Translations under genes and position numbers: made by a program
NCBI GenBank assembly: GCA_032629725.1
Contig: JAFEVB010000020.1
Location: forward strand, 84,501-148,500
Length of the DNA: 64,000 nt
Reading direction: 5' to 3'
Origin: Gremmenia infestans
Taxonomy: Eukaryota > Ascomycota > Leotiomycetes > Helotiales > Hamatocanthoscyphaceae
The notes under the pieces: model-generated
What the model was told of the DNA's origin: nothing
Databases searched by the model: none
The model's input: only the letters and a program-made list of their open reading frames with translations
In this document: one piece after another, positions 11,174 through 20,466 of the stretch
Layout: each line of letters opens with the position of its first letter
Numbering within the stretch: position 1 is the stretch's first letter

Positions 11174-12094
11174 ATGTTGTCACGGCCTCCACTCCGGATG
11201 CTGTCCATCCTCGCGCTCCTTCTCGCCCTCACACAAGCCGCCTGGCTGGACTCTGTAAACATCTTTAGACGGGAAGACGCCAAGAAGGCAGTCTCTGCAG
11301 CAGCTACCTCGTTAGCAGAGAGCATATCGGCCCAAGTATCTTCAGCAACTGCTGCCACATCTACGGCAGCCTCCACCGCAGCAGAAATCAGCACCTCTGC
11401 ATCTGCCACTCCCTTGACAACGTCTAAAGCAGGCTCAACCTCAACACCAGTCCAAAGCCCGACATCGAGCGCCGCTCTTTCGACCTCCGAGACTTCTTCC
11501 GAGACTCCTACCACAGCGGCTGCATCCACCAGCTCAGACGCTGCGCAAACAACGTCGCCATCGAGCTCCGACCCCGCGTCGTCTTCGTCGTCCGAGGATG
11601 TCAAGACCACTTCAAAGGTGACCGAGGATTCCAGCAAAACCACCCAGACCCCGCAGGTTATTACAACCACGAGCCAGTCTGTCAATGTTGTCACAGCTGT
11701 TTCGACCGTCAGCGGTTCCCAAGTCACCTTCACATCATCTTCTACTTCTGATGTTGTGATGACTGCTACCAATACCGCGGCTCTCGCCAGCCAGACTAGC
11801 AGCAGCTCCTCTAGCGGCATGTCACACAAAACCAAAACAACGGTTATTGGTGTGGTTGTCGGTGTAGGTGGTGCTATTGTGCTGGGAGGGCTGTTCATCG
11901 TCGCATGGCGCATATGGGGGAGGAAGAAGAGTACTGATGAAGGCGATGGATTGATGGGATTCCAAACGGGAAGCGCAGGGCATGAGAAGACGGGTAGTGT
12001 TGGTGGAACCCCGCAAGCCAATCCTTTCCAGAGCACGCTGGAGAATTACCACAACCCGGCGAGGACCAATGTCAACGCATCGTCCAATTTTTGA
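11174..12094 (+). CDS. Ser/Thr-rich single-pass surface protein, Mid2/Wsc-like
   Basis: Probable plasma-membrane mucin-like protein, perhaps a wall-stress sensor. A single exon gives 306 residues. A signal peptide covers about 1-22 (LSILALLLALTQAA). A long Ser/Thr/Ala-rich ectodomain, likely heavily O-mannosylated, runs to about residue 215. One membrane helix sits at about 222-244 (TVIGVVVGVGGAIVLGGLFI), followed by a basic stop-transfer RIWGRKK and a cytoplasmic tail of about 60 residues with an NPF motif near its end. This architecture matches Mid2/Mtl1-type sensors, but no WSC cysteine domain is present, and low-complexity sequence makes orthology unsafe. The long open frame on the opposite strand is a shadow of the Ser/Ala codons. 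Confidence 0.82.
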   Translation: MLSRPPLRMLSILALLLALTQAAWLDSVNIFRREDAKKAVSAAATSLAESISAQVSSATAATSTAASTAAEISTSASATPLTTSKAGSTSTPVQSPTSSAALSTSETSSETPTTAAASTSSDAAQTTSPSSSDPASSSSSEDVKTTSKVTEDSSKTTQTPQVITTTSQSVNVVTAVSTVSGSQVTFTSSSTSDVVMTATNTAALASQTSSSSSSGMSHKTKTTVIGVVVGVGGAIVLGGLFIVAWRIWGRKKSTDEGDGLMGFQTGSAGHEKTGSVGGTPQANPFQSTLENYHNPARTNVNASSNF

Positions 12095-13680
12095 GTGAGC
12101 GCCTGCATTTTCAAAGAGCAAAATAGCATAAATAAGCGATGGGTATGGAATACAGCATCTTGTTTTTGGTTGCGGATAGCTTGTCAATAGTCGGAAATCT
12201 GGCCTTTGAATTGGGGCTGCATAGAATGGGTGTCATTTGGAGCAATCAAGCATAGCACATTGTGGATTTTTTTCGGTACTCTATCAGCGTCGCTGCAGGC
12301 GGTAGTAACGTCAGTTTGAACTATTTTAATGACGTTTTAATAATCGCTTATTGGACTTTGATAAACCTAATGGCTCCCATGTGCAGTGAGAAATTATACT
12401 GCACATATGTCAACCTTGATGTCGTTCAGTGGATCCCTCTTTGTCTTGGTAGTAGGACTAATGAAGTCGATTTAAATCGTTTCATAATAGGGACCTTGAA
12501 TAGATTTCACATCCAATACCTGGCCCCCTCGGCCTCTGCACGCTTATATCATTACTGCCACCAGACTTTCTTTCTACTATTAAGCCCCGCTCATATGTAG
12601 TTGCTAATGTAAGGGATGGATTGAAGGTGAAAACGGCGTTTCTTTCGCTGCCAGCACTTCTGTATCGTATTAAATGCCCAGCGCTTACAGCCTTGTTTTT
12701 CTCAACTACTAGTATTTCAGGCAGTGGTCAAGTAAGGTAGGTAAGGTAGGCTCAATTCCCGCCATAAGATAGGTACATACTCACAGCTCTAAATTTCATG
12801 AACTCCTCTCGTGCGAAACTTTCTCAATACATTCTGAACGACTTTTTTTCCACCTAGGGTTGCATTTGAAGTAGAGGATGTTACCCTAAAGTACACTCAG
12901 AATGACGTGGAGCTGACAGTGCAGTCGCTACTCATATAAGATCTTTTACTATACCACCTCTGATACTCCCAATCGTGTAAGACAATGGTGACTTTGTTGA
13001 TTCGGGTGATGAATGCGAGGTAGAATCAGATGCTGAACCTCGTGAGGGATATGAAGCAGGGTTGTATTGTATTGCCCTCTTTGGATAGGGGGAGTACTCG
13101 TCAATTCGGCTAAGAAGGCTTTTCCACCGTATGGCTAGCTCTAGCTCATGGTAGCCAAGGAGACAAGGCCGTGTCCAAGTAAGTACCTATCAGTTTCCGG
13201 AGAGTCAAGATAATATATACGCAGGTTACTGTAGAGATAGCTCTAATCAGCCATGGCAAACCTGGGCCCCCTATATTATGATAGCTATTCGAGCTATATA
13301 AGACCATACAGTCTCCGCTTATCCTACTATAACTATCGAATTGCAAAAAAATAGTTTCCCACCCAGGTTTCTGTTTGTTCTCTCTCTTGAATGCCTTAAA
13401 CGTTGAACCTTGTGATTTCAGCCATGTGATTAAAACTTTAAGGTGTGTGCATTTGATGGGGATCTCGGTTACTACACCGAATGCCTTGCCCTCGCGAGCC
13501 TCGTTTGCCTAATGTTTGAGATCGGCAGCTACACTGGTGAGGCTGACAATGTTCCAAGCTCTCATCCTCTACCTCGCACGTATTACACCGCTCCACTATC
13601 ACGAAATTTCTAGTTCTACGACTCCTTAAGGTAAGGTTGAAAACATCTGACGTTGCTCTTATAATGTGTTGATTCTTTAG
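12095..13680. other. Intergenic, no supported gene
   Basis: About 1.6 kb of AT-leaning sequence with short AGGTAGGTA-like motifs near 12735. None of the short open frames resembles a known family. Confidence 0.5.
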
Positions 13681-14693
13681 ATGCTGAAACCTCCTTTCTC
13701 TCGACCCATCATTCGCCCGCCACATTCCACTCCGCCACGCCTCAACGAACCTGCATCTGATGCCTCAGCTATTACACCTGCGACCTCGATTCGCTATACA
13801 CTCCCTGCTACTATCCGGCATGAAATACCCTCGCGAGGATTAAAGACGACCCAGATGGATACTATACCACGGAGCTGCGGACGGCACGCCTTGACGAGAT
13901 CAAGTCATATCTGTGGCTAGCAGGCCCTCCCAATTGTGGGAGACCTCTACATCGACAGCAACTGTTGGGCCGCGACATTATTATCACTGAAGACCCAAAC
14001 GAACATCTTGTTTGCACAAGACTCGAATATTTATCAAACCACTCCCGATATTCCTATTTAATCAAGACTGCTGGACCCGGAAGATTTGCAAAACCAAGCA
14101 ACTACACGAAGCTGCTTGTGGCTTTCTACTCTCGTACGCATGGCTTGTCAGACATAAAAGCGACCTTCGAATTGCACGTGAGATGGGGTTACTGCCCGAT
14201 TTTATCCACTGGGCGACTTGGACGGAGTTTATTAGCGAATTTCTCGAGCATATCGACTTGCAGTCTTTGAGCGACGTCTCGCCTAGATATCAATACGGGG
14301 AGCTGCGGCTATCGAGGTTAAATTAAGATATACTATATAACACGTTATACTTGGAAAGGTTTCGTTCGAGGATATATAACTACACCGACATGGTCCCAGG
14401 ACTTCTTCGCTCGCAATTTTGCATGGCTATTAGCAGTCTTCGCGGTTATGTCTGTAGTTCTGTCTGCAATGCAGGTTGTTCTCGCTGTTGCAAGAGGCGG
14501 TAGGGCGTTTGGAAACGCATCCTATGGCTTTGCTATTATCTCTTTATTCCTGGCAGCTGGAACCGCGTTAGTAGTGCTGCTTCTCTGGGCGATTCTTTTT
14601 GTATATCATCTAGTTAGTGCTCATATGAATAATCGCAATGTTATGACGGAGAGGAAGAGTTTTGCAAATTCCGAAGGAAACTCCAAGTGTTAG
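13681..14693 (+). pseudogene. Broken fungal multi-pass membrane protein (DUF6601-like)
   Basis: Three reading frames must be joined to follow one protein. Frame one ends near RHEIPSR (about 13830). The next runs RIKDDPDGYYTTELRTARLD to EDPNEHLV. A lost base near 14012 (TGG-CAC read as TG-CAC) moves to HKTRIFIKPLP, continuing to GELRLSRLN. An extra T near 14322 then shifts to KIYYITRYTW, DFFARNFAWLLAVFA and two hydrophobic segments ending at 14693. From memory these motifs belong to a conserved fungal-only family of unknown function (I believe DUF6601). At least three indels make it a pseudogene unless the assembly is faulty. No ATG-to-stop frame longer than about 100 codons survives. Confidence 0.7.
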
Positions 14694-15329
14694 AACATGT
14701 TGCAGCTTGGTGCACGTAGCTTGAATACTTAAAATCTGGTGTATTATTATTTGCTAAACCAGTGGAATTTGGTAGGGACAAATAACGGACGGAATAAGGT
14801 GACTTTAAATTTAGGAGATTAACACTCCACATTAACACCTGTACGGACTATATACCGTCTGAAATAATCCTTCTCTCTTCAAAATTATTCGCGTACTGAA
14901 ATGTCTATTGGTAATTTGCTAGGATAGTGTGGACATGCGGGAGCTAAAGAGGTTATACACGGATCGGAATAACAGCCTTGCGGGGACCCCGTAAGAACGC
15001 AAAAAGATAAGCATACCAGGTCTCCACCTTGGTTAATACTTACATGCTTTCGAATCTCATACCTTAACATTAGATGGAAATTTAAGACTCACATGCACCC
15101 TCTTTTCTAATGATATCATTCGACAGCTTGTGATACAATATCAATATTGCTTTCTTATAGAAGCTGAAATGTTACCTGCAAATCAGGTCTTGCTATCTAT
15201 TTATAGAAACGCAACAACCTCACGACATGAGGCTGCGCTGCGCTGCGCTGGCAGCAGATCTCCTCCGTCTAGCAATTTATCGGATGCGCATTTCAGAAAG
15301 ACTTTGCAGCAGTTGTAGGACGGCGCAGT
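14694..15329. other. Intergenic, promoter side of NACHT-ankyrin gene
   Basis: There is no supported gene. A short GCTGCGCTGC run lies at 15230-15250. The sequence leads into the proposed ATG at 15330. Confidence 0.4.
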
Positions 15330-18300
15330 ATGGCATTCAGAACGACGAGATCGTCTCGCCAGCCAGACGCAAACAAACACGATACCGTTCAGGCGAGCAG
15401 TCCATCTTTACTCTCCTTGACACCTACTAACTGCTTCTCAGAGACCAGCGAAGAAGCGACGTACGGGTACAAGGAGCGACGCTCCATCAGAGTCCTTAGA
15501 GCCGACCGTTGATTCCAGCAAGCCACAATGGACTACATATCGAGTGAGCCGAATACCAAATACCTACGACGCAACCTCTTTCCACGACGCTCTTCGTATC
15601 AGCCTCCAGCTCGAATCACATACAAAATTGACTATCCACTCCTTCGCTTCGAACCGGTCGCAGCAGAGAACTGCAACTATCACATTCACCAACACTCCTT
15701 CCAGGCTATACTCAGCTGGGGTTGATAATGCCCGCGGCACAGCAGCAGAATATGGAGTGGACATTATTCATCCATTGTCTAAACAAACTGGCACTGTATG
15801 CATCGATACACACTTCACGGGTTTTACTCCTGTTTCACCTCTTGAAAATGACGAAGAACATTTAATTGAGTACGTTGCTCGGTGTGAATGGAGAACATTT
15901 GCTGACCTATGCCACAGCTGTATTGCTATACACGGCTGGGGAAGTCATGCACTTGGAGGATTCAAAGTCCATGGGGATATGTATGTGTGGCTTCGGGATT
16001 CACTGGCCAAGGACGTTCCTCGATTACGGGTATTTATATACGGATACACATGTGATTTAACCACGGCCGATTCGATTAGTGGGGTTGATGACTACGCAGA
16101 TACCCTCAGGCGGCTGCTCAGGGACATGCGGGGCCAAGACAAGGTAGGAGCACTCCATTCGCCTGCGTATTGTCGCTGATTACGAAGACCGGAGCTCCAG
16201 TACCCCTAGTGTTCATTGCTCACAGCCTTGGTGGCATAGTCCTCAAACAGGTAGGCTTATTATGAACAAACATTGTTCCTTGCTAACTGTTGAAGGCACT
16301 GATACGCATGAAGGAGAGTTCTAATAGTGACGACCATTATAATCTGAATTCAGTCTATTGAGCCTTGTTTTTCGGTGTGCCCAGCCAAGGCATGGATACT
16401 GAAGCATTGGCAGCGATGGTTGGAGACAAATCTCAACGATACGATTTGTCCTTGCTCAACCAAGAGGTGGGCCACCGACTACGGAGCCGCCAACACGAAG
16501 ATTTCTGCAGAGCTTTTGACTTCGAAGACTCTAAGATCATCCAATTCTTTGAGACAAGGAAGACGTCTACCGTCATTGAGGTAGGTCGGATAGTGGTGTC
16601 ATTTGTGTTCGATATAACTAATTAAACCAGGACCAAGTTACAAAGAAGTGGTTACGCGCTGGTCTGAAGAAGTTGCTCGTCAACCCTGTGTCAGCAACTC
16701 TCGGTCGCCCATGGGAAACTTCAGATGACTTCAAAGTATCTATTGACGCAGATCATAGTGATATGGTCAAATTTTCCCGGTTTGATCAAGACGGCTATAT
16801 CAAAGCACGAGATGAACTGCGGAAGTTTGCAGAGCAGGCTATAATTGTAATAGAAAAGAGGCTTCAGCATAGATCTATTAATAGTACGTGAGGTCTATAT
16901 CTCGCTTCCTTAAGGTGCAGGAGAGTAACATTTTTAATGATTAGCACAACTGAGTCTGCATCATCATAGACGCAAAGATGCTCTTATACTTGATAGGACA
17001 GCGGGATCCGAAGACCTTGGTAAGCTCACCTGGACAAACTCCTTCAACTGGATTATCTCTAATGAATTGTCAAGCTTGCCTAAGATCTCTGGCTTTTGCA
17101 GAAATGAACTATCGACGACAAGATACGCAACGGGCCTATGCAAAGACGTGTGGGTGGATCACTCGTCATCCGTCGTATACTACCTGGCTTGAAGATGGCT
17201 CTGGAATTCTCTGGGTCAAGGGCAAGCCAGGATCGGGGAAATCAACATTGATGGAATTTCTACTTCGAGACTTCGAGAAGCAAGCCCTTTACCAGGAATC
17301 TATTCAACTTTCATTTTTCTTGCACGGTCGTGGTACAAGTTTGCAGAAAAGTCGGCTTGGAATGTATCGATCTCTCCTGCATCAACTGTTACTGAGCGCG
17401 CCAACTGCTCGACCCGCATTCCGCCACGCTTTTCAAGAGAGGTCTGGCAGTCAAGGAGATCCCGGAAAGGACTGGAATTGGCATGTTAATGAGCTCCGTG
17501 CCTTTTTCATAACTGCTGTTGAGCACGTCGCGAAAACACAACCAGTCAATATCATTGTCGACGCATTAGATGAGGCTAGCGATGGGACCGACGATCAAAA
17601 TACAAGCCACCGAATCGTGTCGGATTTCCATGAATTAAATGACCTCTTATATCACAAAGAACTTCGATCTACGATCTGCTTCTCGTGCCGCCACTTTCCA
17701 GTCGTAAGTAACAACCAAGGACGGGATATCTGCGTTGAGAAGGAAAATGAAGCAGATATCTTGATTTACGTTCGTGCCGAGCTTCAGAGAAGGCTCTCTA
17801 TAAGTGAATCTGAGCAAAGATACCTGCCGGAACTGGAAAATGCGATCGCTAGAGGAGCACGAGGAGTATTTCAATGGGCCGCACTCGTCGTTGATTTGGC
17901 GACTGGATACCACAACCGTGGTCGGCCAAGCGATATTAGACAAAGTCTAGAGGAAGTTCCTAAACAGCTAGGCGAGGTCTATGAACATATCCTGAGAAAG
18001 GTTATCGACAAAGATGATTACCCCGAAACCTTACGCCTTATGAGATGGGTATGTTTTGCCGAGCGGCCCTTGACTGTGATAGAGATAGACTTTGCCATAA
18101 GTCTACCAGAAACAGAGATACTTGGCCCAGGATACTCTCTCGCAGAACTGGAATTGCGACCATTCGATGTGATGGCGAGACGAATCGTTAGCTTGTCTGG
18201 AGGCCTCATCGAAACTAAGCAGCATGGGAGTGATCATATCGTACAGTTCACTCACCAATCTGTGAATGACTTCCTTTTACGAGATGGACTTCGGTTTCTC

Positions 18301-19320
18301 GACAAGAATTCTGGAGATCCAATCGGACAAGGCCATCACCAGTTGTCGCTTATTTGTGCAAATTACATGAGATTTACGGAGATGGACCGCCCGACAAACC
18401 TTGATGCTATTTCCATCAAGACCAGGCTGCCATTTATGGATTACGTTGTAACATCTTGGTTCTTACACGCCGAAAAGGCCGAGACCCGAGGGGTTGCACA
18501 GGATTATCTTCTACGTTATACTCAGTACTATCCAAGTACACCGGAACATTGGGCACGATTCTATAGAATCCTTGATCGTTATGATGATTCTGGACGGCGA
18601 CCTGAGGAATCTTCAACTATGCTCCATATTGCGTCTAGTGCAGGTCTTTTGAGCGTTGTAAAGGGTTTGTTATCGACGCACTATGTCCTTGAACAAATGG
18701 ATAGCGATGGAAACCGAGCACTCCACTATGCATCTCGCTGGGGCCATACAGAAGTTGTCAAAGTACTACTTGATGCCGGGGCTGTTGTTGAAGCAGAAGA
18801 TAACAGCAAGCACACAGCACTAGAACGAGCAGCAGCTAAAGGGCATGAAGAAATAGTCAGGTTGCTACTTTTTAAAGGTGCAGACGTTAATAAACAGACT
18901 GGACGCACTGGAGATACTTTATGTGGAGCTGCTGCAAAAGGGAGTAGAGCTATAGTGCAACTTCTCCTTGAGAACAAGGCCGACGTTAATGCTCAAGGCG
19001 GCTACTACGGCAACGCTCTTCAAGCTGCCGCATTTAGAGGCCACCAAGCAACCGTGCAACTCATCCTTAAGAACAAGGCCGACGTTAATGCTCAAGGCGG
19101 CTACTACGGCAACGCTCTTCAAGCTGCCGCATTTAGAGGCCACCAAGCAACCGTGCAACTCATCCTTAAGAACAAGGCCGACGTTAATGCTCAAGGCGGC
19201 TACTACGGCAACGCTCTTCAAGCTGCCGCATTTAGAGGCCACCAAGCAACCGTGCAACTCATCCTTAAGAACAAGGCCGACGTTAATGCTCAAGGCGGCC
19301 CATATTGTAGCGATCTATAA
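15330..19320 (+). pseudogene. Alpha/beta hydrolase-NACHT-ankyrin NLR with in-frame TGA
   Basis: A second STAND receptor. Eight exons: 15330-15386, 15442-15869, 15918-16143, 16188-16250, 16296-16580, 16631-16887, 16970-17019 and 17075-19320. Together they form 1204 codons with consistent phase. In order: a basic N-terminus (RPAKKRR); a small region with RRM-like spacing (YRVSRIP, TATITFTNTP); a SesB/DUF676-like lipase fold with AHSLGG (Ser250); NACHT with GKPGSGKST (about 505-513) and Walker B NIIVDALDEA; a winged-helix-like spacer; then ankyrin repeats. TGA at 16359-16361 (codon 280) interrupts VY-ALFFGVPSQG, where relatives usually have Gly. Unless read through, the product would be a 279-residue hydrolase. 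The first exon is less certain than the rest. Domain calls are secure. Confidence 0.85.
18973..19300 (+). repeat. Three identical 99-bp ankyrin-coding repeats
   Basis: Copies starting at 18973, 19072 and 19171 are identical base for base over 99 bp, and a fourth at 19270 continues for about 30 bp before diverging to PYCSDL and a stop. The encoded unit is NKADVNAQGGYYGNALQAAA plus FRGHQATVQLILK. Perfect identity including silent sites indicates very recent duplication or gene conversion. Open frames on both strands here are shadows of the repeat. Confidence 0.95.
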
Positions 19321-20063
19321 GAAGACAAGGTCACTGGCAACAAGTAGATTGCGATAGAACACGGCGACGTATGTGGAGATCGCAAACACGAAACTTAGCC
19401 ACATGGATAAAATGGATTTATGAATGTCATCGCGGAGTTTGCGCCGAAGTTTGAGAGCCTCAAACAATTGGCTCGCGAACTTCGAAATGCTCTCTTCCTA
19501 ATTAGGGACGGAGCAATCTTTAGAAGAACGCTCTGCAACAATATAATTTACGCTGTTTGGGTTCTATATGCATGCCCCTGCCTCTTATGCCTGCTAGCTA
19601 GGTGAAGGAGTTTGTAACTCCTCCCTTCCTTCGCGGGCAACTCCACTATTAATCATACTCCGTACGGTACGCGTACAAGGTAGAGGGAATGCCTGATACG
19701 CGATTTGGTCACTTTTCTTGCTGGGAGCGACATCAGATTTGGCCTGTGCGGCAGTAGAGTTCACACCGGCACAGCATCCTTCAGGATCGAATAGCGTTGG
19801 CTCGGACGGGATTCGGAAAGCACGGTTAAGCTTCGTACAAGTAAGGCGTAGAAATTGAAATACTCCAGGTACTGTACGAGTAAAGCTAACGTAATGGTAG
19901 CCCGAACATCGATTCAACCGCGAGTACCATTTCCTTCCCGGCCGGGTTCTTCCTCCACCTATGATAACGGTACGTTCAAGAACCTGTTGACAGTATTGCC
20001 ATCTAACAGAGATCCAGTACTCAACCAGAGTATAAGGCCGAGTCGACAAGTGTAGTCGCAATA
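19321..20063. other. Intergenic, no supported gene
   Basis: About 740 bp. A 219-codon open frame on the minus strand (19594-20253) overlaps the start of the next gene and shows no domain, repeat or biased composition; I treat it as chance. Confidence 0.45.
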
Positions 20064-20446
20064 ATGACTCGTGGCGGCTTCGGCGAAAATATCGAGCAGA
20101 CACAGGAGGAGCGCAAGACGAATGCGCCCCGGCGGCTACCAGAGCAGCGTCCACGGGCGTTGACGTTGACTTGTGCATTTCTCGCCGAAAATCAACCAAC
20201 ACAAACACAAACATGCAATCAATCTCAATCAGTACTCTTTGGGTGGCTACCAAAAGAGGTCCGCCAACTTATCTGGACCGAGGTTCTGGGCGGGCATTTC
20301 CTACATATTGCTCGCGCTCCCAAGACTCTTAGCTATTAGATGCGCTGAGGGTTCCAGAGCCGAGGTCAAGCTTGAAACTGGCCGCCATGGTTGCTGGGGT
20401 GTAACAAGCCGGCGACGAGAGCTGGGTTATACGCCTGGATTCTATC

Positions 20447-20466
20447 ATCTTCCAATATTTCAGCAT
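20447..20466 (+). repeat. 20-bp direct repeat, left copy
   Basis: The sequence atcttccaatatttcagcat flanks the Copia fragment on its left and belongs to the host DUF7730 gene. An identical copy lies at 23438-23457. It behaves like a target duplication, but is much longer than the 5 bp usual for Copia integrase. Confidence 0.9.

Noticed and set aside
11095..12036. 313-codon open frame antisense to the Ser/Thr-rich protein
   Set aside because: Its Val/Glu/Ala-rich sequence is the reverse complement of Ser/Thr/Ala codons; it has no domain or natural start.
18919..19357. Repetitive open frames on both strands over the ankyrin region
   Set aside because: They are frame shadows of the 99-bp ankyrin repeat; 99 is divisible by three, so any stop-free frame repeats.
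19594..20253. 219-codon minus-strand open frame
   Set aside because: No family features, and it overlaps the start of the DUF7730-type gene on the other strand.
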